Positions 1 through 5,387 of a stretch of DNA of 5,623 nucleotides are shown here, in pieces. Position numbers and translations under genes: made by a program. The notes under the pieces are model-generated. The model had not been told where the DNA came from. It searched no databases and saw only the letters and a program-made list of their open reading frames with translations. The DNA is taken from positions 1-5,623 of the forward strand of contig JAQWCT010000174.1 of NCBI GenBank assembly GCA_028705785.1, given 5' to 3'. The stretch's first letter is position 1. Every line of letters begins with the position of its first letter. Origin of the DNA: Sulfurospirillaceae bacterium. Lineage in GTDB: Bacteria > Campylobacterota > Campylobacteria > Campylobacterales > Sulfurospirillaceae.

Positions 1-428
1 AAACCAATAAAATCAACCAACTAATCGAACTCAATCCCTTTTTAATGCACTCTTTAAGCTCATTGGAATTAGCCCAAGAGATAGATAAACGCTTACATGT
101 AAAGGGTAAAACACTAAATGCCCTCCACCAAATCAATAGTGCCTATGAAGAACAAAAAGCAGGTGTACTACCACAAGAAGCTTTGGAGATTTATGAGCAA
201 ATCACCTCTACATGTAAGAATATCAACCTCAAAGGTGTGATGAGTATTGGAGCACATAGTGAGGATGAGAAAATCATCCAAAAAAGTTTCGAGGCAACTT
301 ATAAAATATATGAAGCACTTGAGCCAAAAGGTGCAAAGTACTGTTCTATGGGTATGAGTGGTGATTTTGAACTCGCCGTTCATTGTGGTTCAAATATGCT
401 AAGATTAGGAAGTATCTTATTTCAATAA
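1..428 (+). CDS. YggS/PLPBP-family pyridoxal-phosphate homeostasis protein, C-terminal part (5' end outside window)
   Basis: The open frame runs in from the left edge (first full codon at position 3), so the methionine at 45 is internal, not the start. About 141 residues are visible of a family usually 210-235 residues long; the N-terminal part with the PLP-binding lysine is missing. Family landmarks that can be read are NPFLMHSLSSLELA, LNALHQINSAYEE..AGV, the strand GVMSIGAH, and the C-terminal phosphate-binding block SMGMSGDFELAV..GSN..RLGS.LF. Family members are single-domain cytosolic PLP carriers with a fold-type III alanine-racemase-like barrel. They have no known enzymatic activity and influence vitamin B6 and amino/keto-acid homeostasis. 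The stop codon TAA (426-428) overlaps the ribosome site of the next gene, which suggests translational coupling in one operon. The family call is firm; the functional role is from family knowledge only. Confidence 0.93.
   Translation, partial: TNKINQLIELNPFLMHSLSSLELAQEIDKRLHVKGKTLNALHQINSAYEEQKAGVLPQEALEIYEQITSTCKNINLKGVMSIGAHSEDEKIIQKSFEATYKIYEALEPKGAKYCSMGMSGDFELAVHCGSNMLRLGSILFQ
93..102. repeat. TTACATGTAA palindrome, perfect copy
   Basis: Perfect 10-bp palindrome within the YggS-family gene, read as codons TTA CAT GTA A (Leu-His-Val). Member of the iterated TACATGTA family in this window. Confidence 0.9.
208..217. repeat. CTACATGTAA, iterated palindrome copy (9/10)
   Basis: The 8-bp core TACATGTA is intact. 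Within the YggS-family gene it is read in a second register (ACA TGT AAG, Thr-Cys-Lys). Confidence 0.8.
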
Positions 429-432
429 GGAG
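427..432 (+). promoter_or_regulatory. Ribosome binding site AAGGAG of the iron-sulfur protein gene
   Basis: AAGGAG overlaps the TAA stop of the upstream YggS-family gene and lies 5 bases before the ATG at 438. It fixes the downstream start and indicates that the two genes are co-transcribed and probably translationally coupled. Confidence 0.85.
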
Positions 433-437
433 CTTTC

Positions 438-1712
438 ATGTCACACCACACTTCACGAGAGGGATATACACAACTCATAGACCGCCTCAATCGATTTCCG
501 CTCGGTGCACCACCTTCTAAAACTTTATATCAAATCCTTTCTTTACTTTTTACTCCTAAAGAAGCTGAGCTGGTTTCTTTATTGCCCATTAAACCCTTTA
601 GCGTTGAAGTCGCTGCACAAAACTGGAAAATGACTACCGTACAAGCTCAAAACATATTAGATTCTCTTTGTTCTAAAGCACTTTTGATGGATATTGAGAT
701 GGATGGAAAATCCACTTATGCCTTACCTCCTCCCATGGCAGGATTTTTTGAATTTTCTTTGATGCGAACAGGTGGCCATGTTGACCAAAAACTTATTTCC
801 GAACTCTTTCATCAATACCTCAATGTTGAAGAAGATTTTATCAAAGCCCTTTTTAGAGGCGAGACAAAACCAGGGCGAACTTTTGTCAATGAAAACGCTC
901 TCTCCTCAACAAACGCTTTACATGTACTAGACTATGAGCGCGCCTCCGAGGTTATCCAAACTTCCGCTTATATGGGTGTGGGTATGTGTTACTGTCGCCA
1001 TAAAAAGCAACATTTAGGTGAAGCCTGTGATGCACCTATGGATATATGTATGACTTTTGGGACAACAGCACATTCTCTTTCAAAGCACGGGTATTCAAGG
1101 TTAATTGATAAAAATGAAGGAATGGATTTGCTTCAAATAGCACGGGAGCACAACCTCGTTCAATTTGGAGAAAATGCACAAAACGATGTAAGCTTTATCT
1201 GTAATTGTTGTGGCTGTTGTTGTGAGGCGCTTACGACTGCTCGTCGTTTTGCGTTTCTTAATCCAGTAGAAACGACTAATTTTCTACCAGTTGTTGATGA
1301 ATTAATGTGCAATGGTTGTACAAAATGTACTCAAGCGTGTTCAGTAGAAGCTATTACTATGGTTTCTGCTAATGATCCACAAAAACCTAAAAAACTCAAA
1401 GCCACTGTTGACAAAGAGCGATGTTTGGGGTGTGGTGTTTGTGTCACTACATGTAAGAGTAATGCACTTTCTTTAAAATCCTTAGGGAAAAGAGTCATCA
1501 CGCCTGTTAATTCAGCCCATAAAACGGTGATGATGGCGATAGAGCGAGGCACTTTACAACATCTTATTTTTGACAATCACGCTCTTTGGAATCATCGAGC
1601 CATGGCAGCCATTTTAGGCGTTATCTTAAAACTTCCACCCATGAAACAAATCATGGCAAGTGAACAAATCAAATCACGATATTTTGGAAAAATTTTAGCC
1701 GACTTCAAATAG
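438..1712 (+). CDS. Winged-helix-like, multi-cluster 4Fe-4S ferredoxin-type protein (424 aa)
   Basis: This is a cysteine-rich cytosolic protein; no signal peptide or membrane segment is seen. Residues about 28-98 look like a winged-helix domain (PFSVEVAAQNWKMTTVQAQN followed by a YALPPP wing) that leads into GFFEFSLMR. A first cysteine patch is C184-x-C186-x10-C197-x6-C204 (MCYCRHKK..GEACDAP..IC). A second is the dense CNCCGCCC at 255-262. The C-terminus is a bacterial-type 2[4Fe-4S] ferredoxin with CxxCxxCxxxC at 291-301 and again at 329-339; the proline that usually follows the fourth cysteine is absent from both. I recall similar architecture in poorly characterised ferredoxin-like proteins of anaerobic deltaproteobacteria, but no gene symbol. 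An electron-transfer or redox-sensing role is inferred. ATG at 438 is supported by AAGGAG five bases upstream. The partner and substrate are unknown, and the YggS-like neighbour does not reveal them. Confidence 0.9.
   Translation: MSHHTSREGYTQLIDRLNRFPLGAPPSKTLYQILSLLFTPKEAELVSLLPIKPFSVEVAAQNWKMTTVQAQNILDSLCSKALLMDIEMDGKSTYALPPPMAGFFEFSLMRTGGHVDQKLISELFHQYLNVEEDFIKALFRGETKPGRTFVNENALSSTNALHVLDYERASEVIQTSAYMGVGMCYCRHKKQHLGEACDAPMDICMTFGTTAHSLSKHGYSRLIDKNEGMDLLQIAREHNLVQFGENAQNDVSFICNCCGCCCEALTTARRFAFLNPVETTNFLPVVDELMCNGCTKCTQACSVEAITMVSANDPQKPKKLKATVDKERCLGCGVCVTTCKSNALSLKSLGKRVITPVNSAHKTVMMAIERGTLQHLIFDNHALWNHRAMAAILGVILKLPPMKQIMASEQIKSRYFGKILADFK
918..927. repeat. TTACATGTAC, iterated palindrome copy (9/10)
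   Basis: The core TACATGTA is intact. It lies within the iron-sulfur gene as TTA CAT GTA (Leu161-His-Val). Confidence 0.8.
1447..1456. repeat. CTACATGTAA, iterated palindrome copy (9/10)
   Basis: The core is intact within the second ferredoxin motif; its TGT (1452-1454) is the codon of cluster-ligand cysteine 339. Confidence 0.8.
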
Positions 1713-1714
1713 TC

Positions 1715-1724
1715 TTACATGTAA
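1715..1724. repeat. TTACATGTAA palindrome at the end of the 197-aa gene
   Basis: Perfect copy. On the minus strand it supplies the last codons and stop (TAC ATG TAA) of the 197-residue protein. It starts two bases after the stop of the convergent iron-sulfur gene. Confidence 0.9.
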
Positions 1725-2308
1725 AGATATTTACCATAAATCCCAAGATAAACACCTAGCAACTCTTTGAGTCCATCACTCAAAAGTGACCTCTCTTCAT
1801 CATTGTAAATAAGCTCCAAAAGCTTTACATGTAAAGCATTACCAAAAGCGACAAAGTTTTCAGGCGATTGCATATCTTCCAAACTGCAAAACACACCCAA
1901 ACCTCGATTGATATGTAATACATAAGAAGTCAAGTTATCAAAGATAGTCTTTTCAACAGGTTCAAGTTGGGAGATAAAAAGAGCGTAAGAGTGTTCTAAA
2001 AAACCTTTTTTTTGAGGAAAATTTGAAGCAATAAGTGTATGAAAAATACTCTTTTTAAGCGTTGATATTTCGCTTGGTAAAAAACTTTCAAGCACTTTAT
2101 CCAATTGAAGAACGGCTTCTTCAAAACTAGAGGGCACACTCCAACCTCCATGCTTTAAAAGTGCTTGAATTTTTACTTGGTCATACTTGGAAGGTGTATA
2201 GATTTCCAAAGTATTTAATGCTTGAAGTATTGCCGCATAAGGCTCAAACTCACCTTTTGTCTGACTTTTAGCTAGGTATTCGCTAAGGTAAATGATTTCT
2301 TTTTTCAT
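1715..2308 (-). CDS. Uncharacterised helical protein (197 aa)
   Basis: I do not recognise this protein. It is soluble-looking: no signal peptide, no membrane-length hydrophobic run, one cysteine (C141), and mostly amphipathic helix with recurring Leu/Ile/Phe and Glu/Lys. Distinctive stretches are LLKHGGWSVPSSFEEA (51-66), HINRGLGVF (132-140) and the C-terminal LGVYLGIYGKYLYM. An all-helical chaperone of the TorD type was considered, but none of its hallmark motifs is evident. The ATG at 2308 is the only methionine near the 5' end, and the frame upstream offers no other start. There is no clear Shine-Dalgarno sequence (CACAATCAAAGC precedes the ATG). It is convergent with the iron-sulfur gene (2-base gap) and divergent from marC, so it is probably monocistronic. 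Coding potential is supported by length, normal composition and lack of competing frames. Confidence 0.75.
   Translation of the reverse strand: MKKEIIYLSEYLAKSQTKGEFEPYAAILQALNTLEIYTPSKYDQVKIQALLKHGGWSVPSSFEEAVLQLDKVLESFLPSEISTLKKSIFHTLIASNFPQKKGFLEHSYALFISQLEPVEKTIFDNLTSYVLHINRGLGVFCSLEDMQSPENFVAFGNALHVKLLELIYNDEERSLLSDGLKELLGVYLGIYGKYLYM
1822..1837. repeat. 16-bp perfect palindrome GCTTTACATGTAAAGC
   Basis: Longest member of the family, centred between 1829 and 1830, inside the 197-residue gene, where the minus strand reads Ala-Leu-His-Val-Lys. Only 109-110 bp from the previous copy. Confidence 0.9.
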
Positions 2309-2340
2309 GCTTTGATTGTGCCAAAGATGAGCTGAAAAAG

Positions 2341-2349
2341 TGCTATAAT
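2341..2349 (+). promoter_or_regulatory. Extended -10 promoter (TGCTATAAT) of the marC-family gene
   Basis: TGC followed by a perfect TATAAT (2344-2349) is an ideal TGn-extended -10 element. No convincing -35 hexamer lies 16-18 bases upstream, which is usual for sigma-70-type promoters in Campylobacterota. Transcription would start near 2356, giving a leader of about 16 bases that contains the ribosome site at 2362. The box overlaps an alternative in-frame ATG at 2348, which therefore cannot be used from this promoter. Confidence 0.75.
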
Positions 2350-2361
2350 GTGCGTTTTTAT

Positions 2362-2366
2362 AGGAG
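2362..2366 (+). promoter_or_regulatory. Ribosome binding site AGGAG that fixes the MarC start
   Basis: AGGAG lies 5 bases before the ATG at 2372. The in-frame ATG at 2348 has no such site and sits within the -10 box, so 2372 is the start. Confidence 0.8.
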
Positions 2367-2371
2367 TAAAC

Positions 2372-2977
2372 ATGACTAATCTTTCTTTCTTTTTCTCTAT
2401 TTATATCAAATTCTTTTTTATTATGACGCCTTTTTTCGTGGCTTCTGTTTTTTTATCCATGACCAAAGGTATTGAAGAAAAAGAGAAGAAACATCTCGCT
2501 ATCAAAGTGACTTTAGCTATTGCAGTAGCGTGTATGATCGTGCTTTATTTTGGAAAATATATCTTTGAACTTTTTGGTATTACCCTTGATGCTTTTAGAA
2601 TTGGAGCTGGTGCATTGCTGTTTTTAACGGCGGTGGATTTGGTGCAAAAAGATGTGAATACTGAAGTTATATGTAAAGGTGATTTAGCAAAACACACTGT
2701 TGTTCCTTTAGCTATTCCTATCACCGTAGGCCCTGGAACCGTGGGAGCTTTGATGGTTATGGGTGCTGAGATGAAAAGTATCATGGATGTTACTATCGGC
2801 TCTTTGGCTCTTTTATCTGCTATTGCGTGTGTGGGTTTTATGCTTTATCTCTCAGGGAGTATTGAGAGAATAATGGGGAAAAGTGGCTTGATTGTACTTA
2901 GTAAAGTAACAGGACTGATTCTCGCAGCCCTGTCAGCACAGATTATTTTTACGGGGATTAAAAACTTTTTAGCCTAA
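2372..2977 (+). CDS. MarC-family integral membrane protein (UPF0056)
   Basis: A 201-residue polytopic inner-membrane protein, typical of the family (about 200-220 residues). Six hydrophobic segments are visible at about 3-30, 42-70, 75-92, 109-130, 138-162 and 172-199. The hallmark is PLAIPITVGPGTVGALMVMG (112-131), matching the family's conserved P-L-A-I-P..GPG motif, with the early TPFF of helix 1 and the FRIGAGALLF of helix 3. MarC was named for its position beside the E. coli mar locus, but its link to antibiotic resistance was not upheld; the transported substrate, if any, is unknown. The gene has its own promoter. Its last 9 bases overlap the end of convergent serA, so it appears to be a single-gene unit with no room for a terminator before the opposing gene. 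Confidence 0.93.
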   Translation: MTNLSFFFSIYIKFFFIMTPFFVASVFLSMTKGIEEKEKKHLAIKVTLAIAVACMIVLYFGKYIFELFGITLDAFRIGAGALLFLTAVDLVQKDVNTEVICKGDLAKHTVVPLAIPITVGPGTVGALMVMGAEMKSIMDVTIGSLALLSAIACVGFMLYLSGSIERIMGKSGLIVLSKVTGLILAALSAQIIFTGIKNFLA

Positions 2978-4144
2978 GCTAATCATTCTGACCATTTTAA
3001 CGCCATCAATGGCGCCAATCTTCTCAATCATATCTTGAGAGACTTTATCTTCTGTATCGATAATGGTATAGGCAACATCGCCTCTGCTTTTGTTAAGCAT
3101 ATCGTAGATATTGATACCATTTTTTGCCAAAAGTGAAGTCATCTCGCTTATCATATTAGGGATGTTTTTATTGGCAATGAGTAATCGTTTCAAATTTGGT
3201 CGTAGTGGAAGAACACAGTTTGGAAAGTTAACAGAATTAACAATATTACCTGTCTCCAAAAAGTCTTTTAATTGACGAGATGCCATAATGGCACAATTTT
3301 CTTCTGCTTCATCAGTTGATGCACCCAAATGTGGCACAGGGATAACACCATCAACGCCCAATAAATCGACGCTTGGAAAATCAGTCACATAAGTAGAAAC
3401 CTTACCACTTTTAAGCGCTTCAATCATATCGGCATTATTGATAAGTTCACCTCTTGCAAAGTTCATAATCTTTACACCAGACTTCATCATCGCAAATTTT
3501 TCTGCGTTATACATACCCTTTGTACTATCCAAAAGAGGTACATGTATCGTCAAATAATCAACTTTACCCAGTAATGTCTCTAACCCAGTCGCTTTTTGAA
3601 CATGGCTAGAAAGTTCCCAAGCTGCATCAACTGAGAGATAAGGGTCATAACCGATAACTTTCATACCCAGTGCTAAAGCATCGTTTGCCACTAAAGCGCC
3701 AATAGCACCAAGACCTACAACACCAAGTGTCTTTCCTGCAAGTTCACAGCCATTAAACTGACCTTTACCTTTTTCAACAAGAGCAGGAACACTATCACCT
3801 TCATTTTTTAAACTTTGAGCCCAATTGACACCTGCGACAATATTGCGTGAAGCAATCAACATACCTGTTAGCACTAACTCTTTAACGGCGTTTGCATTTG
3901 CCCCTGGCGTATTGAAAACAACGATGCCTTTTTCTGAACATGCATCAATAGGAATATTATTAGTTCCAGCTCCTGCTCTGCCGATAGCTTTGAGGGATTT
4001 AGGTAATTCCATATCGTGCATTTTAAAGCTTCTTAAGATGATAGCATCTGGCGTACTAAGTTCACTAGCGACTTCATAATCAGCATGTGAAAAGAGGTCA
4101 AGCCCTTTTGAAGAGATTTTATTGAGTGTTTGAATCTTGTACAT
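2969..4144 (-). CDS. serA: D-3-phosphoglycerate dehydrogenase, short type with C-terminal ACT domain
   Basis: The first step of serine synthesis: NAD-dependent oxidation of 3-phosphoglycerate to 3-phosphohydroxypyruvate, in the cytosol. In the 391-residue product, the substrate domain shows R38-S39 and GRAGAGTNNI (55-64). The Rossmann motif is GLGAIG (144-149) with the NAD-ribose aspartate in YDP (D167). The catalytic arginine is in NFARGEL (R231) and the catalytic histidine in PHLGAST (H272). The catalytic glutamate region reads TDFPSVDLLG, without the usual Glu of DVFxxEP; D260 may take its place. Residues about 320-391 form an ACT domain, consistent with amino-acid (serine) feedback. The ATG at 4144 is chosen over a longer in-frame start at 4174, which lies inside serC, because TAGGAA precedes it by 7 bases. 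It lies 10 bases after serC. PdxB is less likely given the ACT domain and the serC partner. Confidence 0.92.
   Translation of the reverse strand: MYKIQTLNKISSKGLDLFSHADYEVASELSTPDAIILRSFKMHDMELPKSLKAIGRAGAGTNNIPIDACSEKGIVVFNTPGANANAVKELVLTGMLIASRNIVAGVNWAQSLKNEGDSVPALVEKGKGQFNGCELAGKTLGVVGLGAIGALVANDALALGMKVIGYDPYLSVDAAWELSSHVQKATGLETLLGKVDYLTIHVPLLDSTKGMYNAEKFAMMKSGVKIMNFARGELINNADMIEALKSGKVSTYVTDFPSVDLLGVDGVIPVPHLGASTDEAEENCAIMASRQLKDFLETGNIVNSVNFPNCVLPLRPNLKRLLIANKNIPNMISEMTSLLAKNGINIYDMLNKSRGDVAYTIIDTEDKVSQDMIEKIGAIDGVKMVRMISLG
3001..3014 (-). other. Small inverted repeat near the serA 3' end
   Basis: CGCCA-TCAA-TGGCG gives a 5-bp GC-rich stem with a 4-base loop, inside the last codons of serA and 24 bases after the marC stop. 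In the marC direction no T-run follows; in the serA direction the stem is followed by TTAAAAT. It could slow polymerase at this convergent junction, but it may simply be coding sequence. Confidence 0.2.
3538..3547. repeat. GTACATGTAT, iterated palindrome copy (8/10)
   Basis: The core TACATGTA is intact within serA, read on the minus strand as ATA CAT GTA (Ile-His-Val, residues 200-202). Confidence 0.7.
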
Positions 4145-4148
4145 GTAA
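4139..4148. repeat. GTACATGTAA, iterated palindrome copy covering the serA start codon
   Basis: On the minus strand it reads TTACATGTAC, with the central ATG being the serA initiation codon (4144-4142). Nine of ten bases match. Confidence 0.8.
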
Positions 4149-4151
4149 AAA

Positions 4152-4156
4152 TTCCT
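4152..4156 (-). promoter_or_regulatory. Ribosome binding site AGGAA of serA, overlapping the serC stop
   Basis: On the coding strand, TAGGAATTTTTACATG joins the serC stop codon TAG, the AGGAA site and, 7 bases on, the serA ATG. This supports the start at 4144 and suggests translational coupling of serC and serA. Confidence 0.75.
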
Positions 4157-5237
4157 ATCTATTTTCGTTAGCAAATGATTGCATTAAATCTACAAGTGCT
4201 TGAACACCTTCAACAGTCATAGCATTATAAATTGAAGCTCTAAGACCTCCAACTGAGCGGTGACCTTTAAGACCAATCATATTTTTTTCAACACTCAGTT
4301 TGATAAGTTTTGCTTCAAGTTCTGCATTTTTATCTTTGATGTTAAAAGAAACATTCATGAGTGATCTAGAATCTTTTTGTGCATGTCCCACATAGAAACC
4401 ATTGCTATTGTCGATAGCATCATAAAGAAGTTTTGCTTTTTTCTCGTTATTGGCTTCGATAGCTTTAATGCCACCTTGTCTTTTAATCCACTGAAGTGTC
4501 AATCCTAAAAGATAAATACCAAAAGTTGGAGGTGTATTGTAAAGTGAATTTTCAGCTGCATGGATTTTATAACGAAGCATCGTTGGTACGCTCTCACTTA
4601 CTCGCTCTAACAAAGATTTTTTGATGATAACGATAGTAACACCTGAAGGTCCTGCATTTTTTTGTGCACCTGCAAACATCATATCTACTTTAGTCCAATC
4701 AACAGGATAAGAGAAAATATCGCTAGAAGCATCAACAACTAAAGGCGCTTTTGTGGATGGGTAGTTTTTATACTGTGTTCCAAAAATCGTATTGTTTGAA
4801 GTAATGTACGCGTAATCAGCATTATCATCAAAGACGATATTTTCAGGAATACGGTCATAATTGCTCTCTTTTGAACTGGCTACGACTTCAACATTTAAAC
4901 CTTGGATTTTAACTTCTTTAAGTGCTTTGCTTGACCAAACACCTGTGTCTACAAACTGGATTTTTCCACCCAATGTGAGGTTCATAGGAATCATTGCAAA
5001 TTGTAAAGAAGCACCACCTTGTAAGAATAAAACATCATAATCTTCTGGAATAGCATAAAGTTCGCACATTAAAGCAATAGCATTATTATGCACATCTTCA
5101 TAAAGTTTTGAGCGATGAGATGCTTCCATGATGGAAAGTCCACTGCCGTTAAAATCAAGAAATTGCTCTTGTGCTTCTTTTAATACTTCCAATGGAATAG
5201 CAGAAGGACCTGCTCCAAAATTGATTGCTCGTTGCAT
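4155..5237 (-). CDS. serC: Phosphoserine aminotransferase
   Basis: A PLP-dependent transaminase of the cytosol that converts 3-phosphohydroxypyruvate plus glutamate to O-phosphoserine plus 2-oxoglutarate. Many SerC enzymes also act in the DXP-dependent vitamin B6 route. The product is 360 residues, close to E. coli SerC. Readable motifs are NFGAGPSAIP at the N-terminus, SIMEASHRS, FLQGGASLQF (phosphate grip), VDTGVWSSKA, TSNNTIFGTQ, VVDASSDIFS (the aspartate that contacts the PLP ring nitrogen), and FAGAQKNAGPSG with the PLP Schiff-base lysine at K193. Later motifs are NTPPTFGIY and GLKGHRSVGGLRASIYNA near the C-terminus. The start is taken as ATG at 5237, 5 bases after AGGAG; a GTG directly before it (5240) would be only 2 bases from that site. 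It is the first gene of a serC-serA operon with its own predicted promoter. Confidence 0.96.
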   Translation of the reverse strand: MQRAINFGAGPSAIPLEVLKEAQEQFLDFNGSGLSIMEASHRSKLYEDVHNNAIALMCELYAIPEDYDVLFLQGGASLQFAMIPMNLTLGGKIQFVDTGVWSSKALKEVKIQGLNVEVVASSKESNYDRIPENIVFDDNADYAYITSNNTIFGTQYKNYPSTKAPLVVDASSDIFSYPVDWTKVDMMFAGAQKNAGPSGVTIVIIKKSLLERVSESVPTMLRYKIHAAENSLYNTPPTFGIYLLGLTLQWIKRQGGIKAIEANNEKKAKLLYDAIDNSNGFYVGHAQKDSRSLMNVSFNIKDKNAELEAKLIKLSVEKNMIGLKGHRSVGGLRASIYNAMTVEGVQALVDLMQSFANENR

Positions 5238-5242
5238 CACTG

Positions 5243-5247
5243 CTCCT
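5243..5247 (-). promoter_or_regulatory. Ribosome binding site AGGAG of serC
   Basis: Read on the minus strand, AGGAG is followed by CAGTG and then ATG at 5237. The 5-base spacing favours ATG over the adjoining GTG as start. Confidence 0.75.
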
Positions 5248-5276
5248 TGTATGTTTAGAGATAAATAAAGAGCCTA

Positions 5277-5282
5277 ATTATA
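5277..5282 (-). promoter_or_regulatory. Predicted -10 box TATAAT for the serC-serA operon
   Basis: A perfect TATAAT on the minus strand lies 39 bases before the serC ATG, in the only sizeable gap upstream of it. The flanks are strongly AT-rich. A good -35 hexamer at standard spacing is absent, which is common in this phylum; a GTTAAA lies 15 bases upstream. The expected leader of about 33 bases shows no obvious attenuator or riboswitch. Confidence 0.55.
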
Positions 5283-5348
5283 TCTTTTAAAGATTAATTT
5301 TAACCCTTTAGCTTTCTAATATAAAGCTCATACTGAGTCATAAAAGCT

Positions 5349-5358
5349 TTACATGTAA
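5349..5358. repeat. TTACATGTAA palindrome, perfect intergenic copy
   Basis: Perfect copy in the fumC-serC gap, three bases from the fumC-side hairpin. A further bare ACATGT hexamer (5386-5391) abuts the other side of that hairpin. Confidence 0.9.
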
Positions 5359-5361
5359 GGC

Positions 5362-5387
5362 GTAGCGATCCTATTTTTGATCGCTAC
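5362..5387 (-). terminator. Perfect 9-bp-stem hairpin, probable fumC transcription terminator
   Basis: GTAGCGATC and GATCGCTAC form a 9-bp perfect stem around an 8-base loop (AAAAATAG on the minus strand), 11 bases after the fumC stop codon. No U-run follows directly in the fumC direction; a TTTT comes about 15 bases later. It is therefore not a textbook intrinsic terminator. Position and stem quality make 3'-end formation or transcript protection for fumC the likeliest role. It separates fumC from the serC promoter. Confidence 0.6.

Noticed and set aside
168..383. 71-aa minus-strand open frame
   Set aside because: Antisense shadow of the YggS-family gene; no ribosome site or family features.
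1331..1576. 81-aa minus-strand open frame
   Set aside because: Lies opposite the ferredoxin motifs of the iron-sulfur gene; composition is explained by that gene.
1715..2308. TorD-type molybdoenzyme chaperone
   Set aside because: The helical character fits loosely, but no hallmark motif or neighbouring molybdoenzyme supports it.
2348..2371. Longer MarC start at 2348
   Set aside because: That ATG is part of the -10 box, and AGGAG is ideally spaced for 2372.
2545..2784. 79-aa minus-strand open frame
   Set aside because: Shadow of the conserved MarC coding sequence.
3825..4079. 84-aa plus-strand open frame
   Set aside because: Shadow of serA, covering its conserved substrate-binding region.
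2969..4144. Erythronate-4-phosphate dehydrogenase (PdxB) instead of SerA
   Set aside because: A C-terminal ACT-like domain and operon partner serC favour serine synthesis; PdxB has a different C-terminal domain.
4145..4174. Longer SerA start at 4174
   Set aside because: It would overlap the serC 3' end and lacks a ribosome site, while 4144 has AGGAA at 7 bases and starts MYKIQTLN as expected.
5248..5340. Riboswitch or attenuator in the serC leader
   Set aside because: The predicted leader is only about 33 bases and AT-rich, with no stable stem or leader peptide.
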